Positions 1-7,089 of a stretch of DNA of 40,078 nucleotides are shown here, one piece after another. The DNA comes from an uncultured cyanobacterium (GTDB taxonomy: Bacteria > Cyanobacteriota > Cyanobacteriia > CACIAM-69d): the NCBI GenBank assembly GCA_937883785.1, contig CALGDE010000151.1, positions 1-40,078 on the forward strand, in the 5' to 3' direction. The notes beneath the pieces were generated by a model that worked only from the letters and a program-made list of their open reading frames with translations, ran no database searches and had not been told where the DNA came from. The translations under genes and the position numbers were made by a program. Numbering within the stretch: the first letter of the stretch is position 1; every line of letters starts with the position of its first letter.

Positions 1-162
1 AGGTGCTCAAGGAGTGTGAGAACCTTTTTGATGCCATTGCTCAAAGTCTTAGACTTGTTGTCCTAAGTCACTCCGTCGCCGCTATAGAATCGCCTCAAAC
101 TCAGACCCGATTTTGCGACGCTGGCACTAATTAGATTCTTCGCACAAACTTTCGCACAAACG
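1..162 (+). other. Window edge, possible 3' end of an unrecognised gene
   Basis: The frame starting at base 3 stays open for about 44 codons and ends with TAG at 135-137. It could be the tail of a gene that begins before the window, but the translated piece shows no motif I recognise and the length is not far above chance. Just after it, the 9-mer CGCACAAAC occurs twice, at 141-149 and 153-161. I see no promoter or RNA gene here. Treat the coding interpretation as a possibility only. Confidence 0.2.
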
Positions 163-216
163 CCGAACTTCACCAAAAGACTCAAGTGGGTGGTTGGGTC
201 TTTTGGTGAAGTTCGG
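163..216. repeat. Perfect 19-bp inverted repeat (long hairpin)
   Basis: The arms CCGAACTTCACCAAAAGAC (163-181) and its exact reverse complement (198-216) flank a 16-nt loop. The hairpin lies beyond the stop codon of the minus-strand bacterioferritin gene that ends at 316, so it may stop or stabilise that transcript. No T-run follows on either strand, so a classical intrinsic terminator is not supported. A perfect 19-bp stem is stronger than most terminators and could also be a protein-binding palindrome or a remnant of a mobile element. Confidence 0.6.
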
Positions 217-221
217 TCACC

Positions 222-285
222 AGGGGCCGTCGTTATTTAAATTTCAAAGCCCTTAACTGTAAAGGTTTCAGCCCTTGATTTTTTT
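222..285 (-). repeat. MITE-like element, copy F (truncated right half)
   Basis: This stretch starts with AGGGGCCGTCGTTATTTAAA, which matches the terminus AGGGGCTGTCGTTACTTAAA of the better-preserved copy at 34083-34220. The resemblance fades through a CCC..TGATTTTTTTG block near 285. Only the half next to the AGGGGCTGTC terminus is present and the nested-hairpin half is missing. The assignment rests on alignment by eye. Confidence 0.45.
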
Positions 286-315
286 GCCGCCGCATCCTGG
301 ATGTTAAACGGAACC

Positions 316-783
316 CTACATTTGCGCCTGGAGATAGTTGGGCAATCCAATTTTTTCGATTAGCCCCAACTGCTGCTCCAGCCAGTGGGCATGGTCTTCC
401 TCCGTGTCCGCCAAAATCGGCAGTAGCACCTGGCGTGTTTGGTAGTCTCGCTCTTCCTCACAAATGGCGATCGCTTCCCGCAGAGCTGTGGTTACCCGAT
501 ACTCAAAATCCAAATCATTCTTCATCATTTCCGGCACAGTGGACCCTACGTTCACCTCCGCCACATCGGATAAATCAGGCTTCGCACCCAAAAACAGCAT
601 GCGCTTGATAATAATGTCGGCGTGCTGAATTTCCTCTTGCATCTCGTGATCCAAACGTTCATACAGCTTGCTCAAACCTAAATCGTCGTAAGTACGCCCG
701 TGGGCAAAATATTGGTCCCGTGCCGCCAACTCGTTACGCAGCAAAAAACGCAATTGATCAATAACCTTTTCACTTCCTTTCAT
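316..783 (-). CDS. bfr: Bacterioferritin, ferroxidase-type subunit
   Basis: A 155-aa four-helix ferritin-like protein of normal bacterioferritin length, starting with the typical MKG. It oxidises ferrous iron and stores it as a mineral core in a 24-subunit cytoplasmic shell. The di-iron ligands of the family can be placed: E18, E51, H54, E94 and, after a one-residue shift, E128 and H131. The residue at the haem-ligand position, Met52 in E. coli Bfr, is Ile52, so this subunit probably cannot provide the haem methionine. The second bacterioferritin gene, 177 bp upstream on the same strand, shows the reverse pattern. The two products therefore probably co-assemble, as described for the two Synechocystis 6803 bacterioferritins. 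Family assignment is firm; hetero-assembly is inferred. Confidence 0.95.
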   Translation of the reverse strand: MKGSEKVIDQLRFLLRNELAARDQYFAHGRTYDDLGLSKLYERLDHEMQEEIQHADIIIKRMLFLGAKPDLSDVAEVNVGSTVPEMMKNDLDFEYRVTTALREAIAICEEERDYQTRQVLLPILADTEEDHAHWLEQQLGLIEKIGLPNYLQAQM

Positions 784-960
784 TGTTATTCCTCAAAAAA
801 TTAGTAACGAGTAGTGATTCAAAAAGAATTGTAGTGGTCTAAAAAACGCCAAGAAGTCGGACAAATGCAGAAGCACTTGATCAATAAAGTTCTTGTTTTT
901 TTCAATACAACTAATGGCTAGTGATGTCCGAATATCAGGAGGACTAAACCAAGCCGTAAC

Positions 961-1428
961 CTAGTCCATCATTGACTGCATGTAGTTTTCTAGTCCTGTA
1001 TTTCCGATAAGCGACTGTTGAGTTTCTAGCCAATCGATATAATCTTCAGTTTTGCCCAGCAAATCATCGAGAAGGTCACGGCTTAGATAATCACCATCGG
1101 TTTCACAAAAAGCGATCGCTCCCTGTAGCTGCGATCGAATATCGCCATAAATATTGAGGTCGTTACCCAACACTTCCGGTACGTCTTCGCCAATCGCTAG
1201 CCGTCCCATATCTTGTAAATTGGGCAAACCTTCTAAAAACAAAATGCGTTCGATTAGACCATCCGCCTGCTTCATGGCAGAAATAGACATCTTATAAATC
1301 TGTCCATTCAAGGCTCCTAGTCCCCAGTTTTTGCACATACGAGCATGGAGAAAAAGCTGGTTAATTGCCCCAAGCTGCAATGTCAACGCCTCATTTAAGC
1401 GCCCAACAACTTCAGAGTTACCTTTCAT
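961..1428 (-). CDS. bfr: Bacterioferritin, haem-binding subunit lacking the ferroxidase site
   Basis: A 155-aa bacterioferritin homologue. I chose the ATG at 1426-1428, which gives the family start MKG; an upstream in-frame start would add 18 atypical residues, and an ATG at 1432-1434 would add only two. Haem-ligand Met52 is present. Every di-iron ligand is replaced: Q18, A51, Q54, Y94, T127 and Y130 stand where E, E, H, E, E and H are expected. The protein should therefore bind haem at the subunit interface but not oxidise iron itself. It lies upstream of the ferroxidase-type gene on the same strand and divergent from bfd. Complementary losses in neighbouring paralogues point to an obligate mixed shell rather than decay, since the rest of the fold is intact. 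Confidence 0.93.
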   Translation of the reverse strand: MKGNSEVVGRLNEALTLQLGAINQLFLHARMCKNWGLGALNGQIYKMSISAMKQADGLIERILFLEGLPNLQDMGRLAIGEDVPEVLGNDLNIYGDIRSQLQGAIAFCETDGDYLSRDLLDDLLGKTEDYIDWLETQQSLIGNTGLENYMQSMMD

Positions 1429-1743
1429 TAGCATCACCCCCAGTGAACAAAAGTAGTGGAAACAAGGACAGCGGAAAACCAACTGAAAAGCAAGCTATTA
1501 ACTATCGCCTAATTGTCAGAATGACGATGGCGTCACTAATCCCTTTACGTGCTTTTTTAAGTAGTCTTTCGGAATGGAAATTTCCGTCCGCAAAATCAAC
1601 ATAAAACACAACTCGGATTTTCCACAACCCTCGTCATTAAAGGGTTTCCAGCACTTTTATTGAAAGTAATTGCTATTTGTTAATGCGATAGATTATCATC
1701 AAGCCATCCCGGAACTACCCGTTTGAGATAGGTTTTATCGCCC
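1429..1743. promoter_or_regulatory. Divergent bfr/bfd intergenic region
   Basis: This 315-bp gap separates the minus-strand haem-type bfr from the plus-strand bfd, so both promoters should lie here. Its right half is AT-rich and contains GCGATAGATTATCATC around 1685-1700, which resembles half of a Fur box, but the match is too poor to call an operator. Iron-responsive control is expected from the gene content rather than shown by the sequence. Confidence 0.35.
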
Positions 1744-1938
1744 ATGTACGTTTGTATTTGTCACGCCGTAACGGATCGCGATGTGAAGGCGGCAGCGGCC
1801 CAGGGAATTAGCTGCATGTCTGGTCTGTGTCAGTCTTTGAAGGTGGGAAGTCAGTGTGGGCGATGTGCCAAATTTGCCCAGGAAACCTTGGATAAAGCGT
1901 TAGAAAAAGCACCAGTTGCTCCAGGAAAAAAGGCGTAG
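1744..1938 (+). CDS. bfd: Bacterioferritin-associated ferredoxin (2Fe-2S)
   Basis: A 64-aa BFD-like [2Fe-2S] protein. The cluster cysteines follow the family pattern C4-x-C6 near the N-terminus and C38-x2-C41 (CGRC) further on; C24 and C29 are extra. In the bacterioferritin system characterised in Pseudomonas, Bfd docks on the shell near the haem and passes electrons inward to release stored iron. Its position next to a subunit that keeps the haem methionine fits that role. The last dozen residues are Ala/Pro/Lys-rich and look like a flexible tail. The gene is divergent from the two bfr genes. Confidence is high from the cysteine spacing and the neighbourhood. Confidence 0.93.
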   Translation: MYVCICHAVTDRDVKAAAAQGISCMSGLCQSLKVGSQCGRCAKFAQETLDKALEKAPVAPGKKA

Positions 1939-2062
1939 ATGGGGGCAAGTTCTCCTGGATTGCGCTGAATTTCGCTGACAAAGATTCCCGTTGAAAATAG
2001 TGATTGCCTTCCCCCCGGCGTCACATCGTTGCGTGCACAAAAACGCATCTAAATTCCTGAAT

Positions 2063-2095
2063 TTTCTTCAAATCTTTATCAAACCTTCACAAAAC
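2063..2095 (+). promoter_or_regulatory. Three 11-bp direct repeats, Pho-box-like
   Basis: Three consecutive 11-mers occur: TTTCTTCAAAT, CTTTATCAAAC and CTTCACAAAAC. Seven or eight positions match between neighbours, and the phase is one helical turn. Known cyanobacterial Pho boxes are also tandem short repeats with an 11-bp period, but the consensus (CTTAACCT-like) is matched poorly. The site is about 165 bp upstream of the DUF815 gene. It could be an operator for a PhoB/OmpR-family regulator or a chance AT-rich pattern. Confidence 0.3.
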
Positions 2096-2260
2096 TTCTG
2101 CCGAAATTCGACGTGATGCCGTTGCAAGCTGTCTTCACCTTGGACCAGGCGGCTGCTTGTTCTGGGAAATTTCTTGGGAAGAGATAGTAGGATTTAAACT
2201 TGCGCCCTAGGGCGATAAAACTATTTTTGCCGTCAATTTTGTCTGCCTGAGTTTAAATTT

Positions 2261-3709
2261 GTGAGCTACCTCAGATCTGACGCGTCGTCTAGCCGCCGCC
2301 CTTCAACGGAACAGTTGAGAAAACTGTGTGACCGTCTCGAAATGCCGTTGCAGTCGGTGGCGGCTTTGATGTTGTTCCCTGGCGCCATTACTGGTGAGCC
2401 GGGGCAAATGTTTATGGGAGTGCTTCACGGGCTGCGGGATGCTAGCTATCCCTCCACCACGCCATTGGAAGCTTACGGCGATTGGTTTCGATCCCTGGCG
2501 CGGGACGGACGCAGTTGGCGAGGGTGGATTATTGATTGTTTGTTGAGGGCTGAAAATCCTTTTTCGGAGGCAGCCCAGTGCCAGGATTTTGACCAGTTGC
2601 CTACGGCTTTGGTGGTGGCAGCGCGGCAGGATTTGCAGGGGATGGGAGAAATTGCCTGGTGTGATGATCGGGAGTTAGCCCAGTGGGCAGCCACCTTTGC
2701 TCCCCAGGACATTAGCTTGCCTCGATGGGAAGGGTCGGAGCCTGAGCCGATTAAATCCACTGGTAAAGAAGAGTTAGATGAGGCGATCGCCCAGCTTCCG
2801 ATTACGTTAAATGAATCCAAAAACTGGGGGGATCACCTGGAAATGTTGGCGGCATACTATCGTCAGATTGGCGTGGGTACCTACTGCAAAACTCGGGCTT
2901 TTCGCTGGCGATCGCAGCAGCTATCGGGCATTTCCCGACCCAGTTCTATTGCCTTGGCTGATTTGGTGGGGTACGACCGGGCGAAGGAAACCCTGGTGCG
3001 CAATACGGAGTTTTTGCTGGGGGGGCACCGGGCGCTGAATGTGTTGCTCTACGGCAGTCGGGGGTCGGGTAAGTCGTCGTTGGTGAAGGCGCTGCTGTCG
3101 GAGTATGGAGGCGACGGGCTGCGACTGGTGGAGGTGGCAAAGGATGAATTGCGATCTCTGCCGGATTTGGTGGATCGTTTGGCTAGTGCCCCTGACCGCT
3201 ACAAATTCATCGTGTTTGTGGACGATTTGTCTTTTGAGGAGGACGATAACGATTTCAAAGCCTTAAAAGTAGTTTTGGAAGGGAGCACCACGGAGCGTCC
3301 CGATAATGTGGTGGTTTACGCCACGACGAACCGTCGCCATTTGGTGCGGGAGTATTTTGAAGAGCGCCCCCGACCGAAGGATGCGGACGAAATTCACACC
3401 TGGGACACGGTGCAGGAAAAGCTGTCCTTTAGCGATCGCTTCGGGCTGACTTTAACCTTTGAGCCCGCAAACCAGGATAAGTATTTAGACATCGTCAACC
3501 ATTTAGCGTCTCAGGCGGATCTGTCCATTGACCCTGAACAGTTGCGATTTCGATCGCTTCAGTGGGCGACGCAGCATAACGGGCGCTCCGGGCGATCGGC
3601 GCGGCAGTTTATTGACTATTTAACCGCTGAACTCGCAATGGCGTCCGAGAAGGAAACGGTTGAGTCACCTGACGACAATGCGGAAGGCGCTTCGACGGAA
3701 GACGTTTAA
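2261..3709 (+). CDS. DUF815-type P-loop ATPase
   Basis: A 482-aa protein starting with GTG. The C-terminal half is an AAA-type nucleotide-binding domain: Walker A GSRGSGKS at residues 265-272, Walker B FIVFVDD at 316-322, and a GRSGRSARQF stretch near 445 in the sensor/lid region. This arrangement matches the DUF815 family of predicted ATPases, whose cellular role is not established. The first about 230 residues lack a recognised motif; the tail is acidic. No Shine-Dalgarno sequence is obvious before the GTG. The next gene, a cystine-lyase-like enzyme, starts 20 bp after the stop, so the two are probably co-transcribed, but this does not reveal a shared pathway. Confidence 0.85.
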   Translation: MSYLRSDASSSRRPSTEQLRKLCDRLEMPLQSVAALMLFPGAITGEPGQMFMGVLHGLRDASYPSTTPLEAYGDWFRSLARDGRSWRGWIIDCLLRAENPFSEAAQCQDFDQLPTALVVAARQDLQGMGEIAWCDDRELAQWAATFAPQDISLPRWEGSEPEPIKSTGKEELDEAIAQLPITLNESKNWGDHLEMLAAYYRQIGVGTYCKTRAFRWRSQQLSGISRPSSIALADLVGYDRAKETLVRNTEFLLGGHRALNVLLYGSRGSGKSSLVKALLSEYGGDGLRLVEVAKDELRSLPDLVDRLASAPDRYKFIVFVDDLSFEEDDNDFKALKVVLEGSTTERPDNVVVYATTNRRHLVREYFEERPRPKDADEIHTWDTVQEKLSFSDRFGLTLTFEPANQDKYLDIVNHLASQADLSIDPEQLRFRSLQWATQHNGRSGRSARQFIDYLTAELAMASEKETVESPDDNAEGASTEDV

Positions 3710-3729
3710 AAGGATGCCAGTAACAAGAT

Positions 3730-4941
3730 GTGGATGCTAATTACCCAATGCCAATAACTGATCGCGATCGCCAATCTCTCTACCCTGCCCTTGCCAATAA
3801 AATCTATGGCAATTATGGCGGGCAAGGACCCATGTCCCAACCCACTTTGGACGCGATCACCAATGCCTACCAGGAAGTGCAAACCCTAGGTCCCTTTGGC
3901 AGGTCCGTGAATGGCTGGATTGAGCGGGAAGTGCTGGCCTTGCGTCAAGCGATCGCCCAGGAATTGCACGCTGAGCCCAGTGCCATTGCTCTAACGGAAA
4001 ACGTTACCGACGGTTGCAATATTGCCCTGTGGGGGCTGCCGTGGGAGAAGGGCGATCGCATCCTAATATCCGACAGTGAGCATCCTGGCGTTGTGGCGAT
4101 TATTCAGGAGCTGGGGCAGCGGTTTGGGGTGGAGGTGGATATTTACCCCATCCAAAATTTGGCAACGGATGAGGAAGCGGTGGATCCCATTGCTGCTGGT
4201 TTGACCCCCCGCACCAAACTGGTGGTGTTGAGCCATATTGCCTGGAACACGGGCGCAGTGTTCCCCCTTAAGGAAATTGTGGACCATTGCCACCGCAACG
4301 GCAAGCTGGTGCTGGCTGATGCCGCCCAAACGGTGGGAATGCTGCCCCTCAATCTGCCGGAAACGGGGGTGGATTTTTACGCCTTTACCGGGCACAAATG
4401 GCTCTGTGGTCCTGCCGGAGTTGGCGGTTTGTACGTTAGCCCCGACATAAAACTACGCCCCACCTTTATTGGCTGGCGCAGCATTACTTTTACGGCAACG
4501 GGGTCACCCGCAGGCTACGAAGCCACTGCAAAACAATATGAAGTGGCCACCTCCGCCTATCCCCTCTACGTGGGTTTGCGCACCGCCATAGAACAGCACC
4601 GCACCTGGGGAACCGCCGAGGATCGATACCATCGCATTTGCACCCTTAGCGTCCGAACTTGGGAACAATTGCAAGAGATATCGGGGGTGCATTGCTTACA
4701 TCCAACCCCACCCACGTCAGGATTAATTTCTTTCCAGGTGGGCGATCGCTCCGATAACTCCACCAATTCCCCCGGGACTGCGCGAAAACGCCATCAGCAC
4801 ATCGCAGATACTTTGGAACAGGAGCACGGCATCTTAACGCGTACCCTGCTCAACCCCTCCTGTATCCGTATTTGCTGGCACTATCTCAGTACGGAAACCG
4901 ATAGCGACAAATTTATTGACGCTTTACGGACACTCCTCTGA
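3730..4941 (+). CDS. Class V aminotransferase-fold PLP enzyme, probable L-cysteine/cystine lyase
   Basis: A 403-aa fold-type I PLP enzyme of the class V aminotransferase/NifS superfamily. SEHPG with H118 should stack on the cofactor, D197 in LADAAQ should contact the pyridine nitrogen, and K223 in TGHKW should form the Schiff base. I do not see the flexible-loop catalytic cysteine of true cysteine desulfurases. The closest well-known relative in cyanobacteria is C-DES, which breaks cystine into pyruvate, ammonia and a persulfide that can feed Fe-S clusters. GTG at 3730 is the chosen start with AGGA at 3711; ATG at 3748 is an alternative. It lies 20 bp after the DUF815 gene. The superfamily is certain; the substrate is inferred. 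Confidence 0.8.
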   Translation: MDANYPMPITDRDRQSLYPALANKIYGNYGGQGPMSQPTLDAITNAYQEVQTLGPFGRSVNGWIEREVLALRQAIAQELHAEPSAIALTENVTDGCNIALWGLPWEKGDRILISDSEHPGVVAIIQELGQRFGVEVDIYPIQNLATDEEAVDPIAAGLTPRTKLVVLSHIAWNTGAVFPLKEIVDHCHRNGKLVLADAAQTVGMLPLNLPETGVDFYAFTGHKWLCGPAGVGGLYVSPDIKLRPTFIGWRSITFTATGSPAGYEATAKQYEVATSAYPLYVGLRTAIEQHRTWGTAEDRYHRICTLSVRTWEQLQEISGVHCLHPTPPTSGLISFQVGDRSDNSTNSPGTARKRHQHIADTLEQEHGILTRTLLNPSCIRICWHYLSTETDSDKFIDALRTLL

Positions 4942-5094
4942 CCGCTGTGGGGCGTTAGCTGTGAAGAATTAGCACGGTCGCCTGTCCGGATTTAGCCCTG
5001 CTTCTCTCGGTAAAACGAGGGTAGGTTATGGTGTGAACGGTAACACCTCGCAAGGGATCGTCCTACCGCCAACGCTCGGAAAACGCGGAAAATA

Positions 5095-6048
5095 ATGAAT
5101 CAGCCCCCTATGAAGTCCAGCGCCAAAGTCCCCGTTTCTGTTTTAATTCCCGCTAAAAATGAAGAATCAAATCTTCCCGCCTGTTTAGAAAGCGTGGCAC
5201 GGGCGGACGAAATCTTTGTGGTGGACTCCCAAAGTGAAGACCGATCCATTGAAATTTGCGAAGAGTTCGGCGCCAAGGTGGTGCAATTCCACTTCAACGG
5301 CACCTGGCCGAAGAAGAAAAACTGGTCCCTGGAAAATCTCCCGTTTCGCAATGAATGGGTGCTGATTGTAGACTGCGACGAGCGTATTACGGACGCCTCT
5401 TGGGACGAAATTTTCGAGAAAATTCAAGCTCCTGGATTCTCTGGCTATTACATTAACCGCCGGGTCTTTTTCCTGGGCAAATGGATTCGCCACGGGGGTA
5501 AATATCCCGACTGGAACCTGCGATTGTTCCGCCACGCAGTGGGTCGCTATGAGAACTTAGGCACCGAGAATATACGAAATACGGGGGATAATGAAGTGCA
5601 TGAGCACGTGATTATTCATCCTAATGACGGAAAAACGGGCTATCTCGATGAAGATATGATGCACATCGACTTCCGGGATATTTACCATTGGTTGGCGCGC
5701 CACAATCGCTATTCCAATTGGGAAGCTCAGGTGTATTTAAATATTTTGGAAGGTCGCAGCGCGTCGGGTACCATCGGCAGCGATTTATTTGGGGATTCAG
5801 TGAAGCGAAAGCGTGCCCTAAAGCAAATTTGGGTGCGTTTGCCCTTCAAGCCATTTATTCGATTTGTACTGTTTTATATCTTGCGTCTAGGGTTCTTAGA
5901 TGGCTTCCCTGGCTATGTGTATGCGCGAATGTTGAGCCAATACGAATATCAAATTGGCGTAAAGCTGTATGAGCTGCGTAAATTTGGCGGGCAGCTTAAT
6001 GTGCAGGCGGCCCAAAGCTCTGCCAAGGCTGCCCGCAGTCGTGCTTAG
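5095..6048 (+). CDS. Family 2 glycosyltransferase (WaaE/KdtX-like)
   Basis: A 317-aa GT-A fold transferase. SVLIPAKNEE near residues 15-24 opens the nucleotide-sugar domain, VVDSQSEDRS near 42-51 is the second strand with the base-contacting acidic residue, and DCDE near residue 100 is the metal-binding DxD-type motif. WIRHGG and the DWNLRLFR stretch are typical of the WaaE-like branch that adds sugars to lipopolysaccharide core or exopolysaccharide. There is a hydrophobic stretch near residues 245-265 and no signal peptide. It opens the glycan block. Its 153-bp upstream gap can fold a stem with GGTAGG (5020-5025) and CCTACC (5062-5067). The next gene is separated by a MITE-like repeat. Donor and acceptor are unknown. 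Confidence 0.88.
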   Translation: MNQPPMKSSAKVPVSVLIPAKNEESNLPACLESVARADEIFVVDSQSEDRSIEICEEFGAKVVQFHFNGTWPKKKNWSLENLPFRNEWVLIVDCDERITDASWDEIFEKIQAPGFSGYYINRRVFFLGKWIRHGGKYPDWNLRLFRHAVGRYENLGTENIRNTGDNEVHEHVIIHPNDGKTGYLDEDMMHIDFRDIYHWLARHNRYSNWEAQVYLNILEGRSASGTIGSDLFGDSVKRKRALKQIWVRLPFKPFIRFVLFYILRLGFLDGFPGYVYARMLSQYEYQIGVKLYELRKFGGQLNVQAAQSSAKAARSRA

Positions 6049-6067
6049 GTGGCATAAGTCTGTGACC

Positions 6068-6196
6068 AGGCGTGTCATCCATTGAGCACTAGAAGCCTGA
6101 CGTGGCAGGAAGTACACGCCCTTTTAAAACAATCCTTTTTTGGGGGCTACAACCCTGCCAGCTAAAGGCTTTGAGACTTAAATAATCACAGCCCCC
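6068..6196 (+). repeat. MITE-like element, copy A
   Basis: A 129-bp member of the dispersed family. The outer stem is GGCGTGT at 6069-6075 with ACACGCC at 6114-6120; the right terminus is CACAGCCCCC. The middle shares AAGCC, AAAACAATCC, AGCTaAAgGCTTTGAGA-like and TTAAATAAT blocks with copies B and C. It fills most of the gap before the WcaF-type gene, ending 31 bp before that start codon, so it would be transcribed as leader if the block is read through. Confidence 0.7.
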
Positions 6197-6227
6197 AATC
6201 CTGTGACTGAGCCTATAACTGGAGCCC

Positions 6228-6830
6228 ATGACTGAGCTGCCTGACTCTCCTCAAAAAATTGCTCTAAGTACGCCGCCAGCAATGGATCTAACCCGGTACG
6301 ACCAAAGCTGGTATGACCGAGGGCGATCAGGTTGGTACGTGCTGCTGTGGTGGCTGGTGCAGGGGGTGGTTTTTCCCCTGACGTTGCATTCAGCTCACGG
6401 TATTCGCTGCCAGCTTTTGCGATGGTTTGGCGCAGAAATCGGTCGGGGCGTCACCATTCGTCCCACGGCGCGGTTTACTTACCCGTGGAAGGTGGCGATT
6501 GGTGACCATAGCTGGGTGGGCGACGATGTGGTGTTTTACAGCTTGGCTCCTATTCGCCTGGGGCGGCACTGTGTGGTGTCTCAAAAATGCTATTTGTGCG
6601 CCGGCAGCCACGATTTATCAGACCCAGCGTTTGGGCTGGAGGTGGCGGAGGTGGTGATTGGCAATGGGGCTTGGGTGGCTACCGATTGTTTTGTGGCGCC
6701 GGGGGTCACCATTGGAGCTAATGCGGTGATTGGGGCTCGCAGCAGTGTGTTTCGCGATATCCCCAGCGGCAAAATTGCGGTGGGTAGTCCTTGCAAAGTG
6801 CGGGGCGATCGCATTATGAAACCCGGATGA
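6228..6830 (+). CDS. WcaF-type acetyltransferase (left-handed beta-helix)
   Basis: A 200-aa transferase of the LbH/hexapeptide family. The N-terminal about 65 residues carry the aromatic DQSWYDRGRSGW region and a hydrophobic segment typical of WcaF homologues. From about residue 75 imperfect hexapeptide turns follow (IGRGVTIRP, IGDHSWVGDDV, IGNGAWVAT, IGANAVIGARS), and H-containing AGSHDLSDP near 125 is the region holding the catalytic histidine. It should transfer an acetyl group from acetyl-CoA to a sugar in a polysaccharide precursor. Cyanobacterial relatives are annotated in hormogonium polysaccharide synthesis (HpsU), but I cannot confirm that subgroup. GGAG precedes the ATG. Its stop overlaps the next start. 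Confidence 0.88.
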   Translation: MTELPDSPQKIALSTPPAMDLTRYDQSWYDRGRSGWYVLLWWLVQGVVFPLTLHSAHGIRCQLLRWFGAEIGRGVTIRPTARFTYPWKVAIGDHSWVGDDVVFYSLAPIRLGRHCVVSQKCYLCAGSHDLSDPAFGLEVAEVVIGNGAWVATDCFVAPGVTIGANAVIGARSSVFRDIPSGKIAVGSPCKVRGDRIMKPG

Positions 6831-7063
6831 CTGATTTTCACTTAGTAGATTTAGGGTCGCAGCGACAGGCGGTGCGCTGGCATTTGCGTGGCTGCTCACA
6901 GGCGGATATCACCGTGTGGCTGTCCACAAAGGGCTCGCTTGAAGTGCGTAATATTCAGGGCACAGAGATTTTTGACTTCAGATCTGGCGTTGGGGTAGAA
7001 GACTCATTCTTTTTTCAGCAAGACGATTTTATTTTTATTGGTGATCACTGTACATTCACCTGA
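6827..7063 (+). CDS. Small protein of unknown function, translationally coupled to the acetyltransferase
   Basis: A 78-aa product starting MTDFHLVDLG. The start is the ATG at 6827, which overlaps the TGA of the acetyltransferase gene in an ATGA quartet; an upstream in-frame start would add 12 residues and lengthen the overlap. The overlap strongly implies translational coupling. The sequence has alternating hydrophobic and polar residues consistent with a small all-beta protein, two cysteines, an FFFQQDDFIF segment, and no signal peptide or membrane segment. I do not recognise a family. The position between an acetyltransferase and a GT2 makes an accessory role in glycan assembly plausible, but this is inference from context only. 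Confidence 0.7.
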   Translation: MTDFHLVDLGSQRQAVRWHLRGCSQADITVWLSTKGSLEVRNIQGTEIFDFRSGVGVEDSFFFQQDDFIFIGDHCTFT

Positions 7064-7089
7064 GCGATGTAAGTGTCCCCGGAGCTGAA

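Noticed and set aside
961-1482. Longer haem-type bacterioferritin with 18 extra N-terminal residues
   Set aside because: The extra residues are cysteine- and aromatic-rich and unlike the family, while MKG at 1428 matches the standard start.
1681-1702. Possible Fur box upstream of bfd
   Set aside because: Only about half the positions resemble the consensus and the second half-site is absent; expected biology alone was not enough to call it.
4942-5094. Structured RNA or tRNA in the gap before the first GT2
   Set aside because: Short inverted repeats exist (GGTAGG/CCTACC and GGTGT/ACACC) but there is no cloverleaf, known riboswitch core or T-run.
6061-6207. TGTGAC on both sides of MITE copy A as a target-site duplication
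   Set aside because: The right copy is separated from the element end by five bases and other copies show no such duplication, so chance is as likely.
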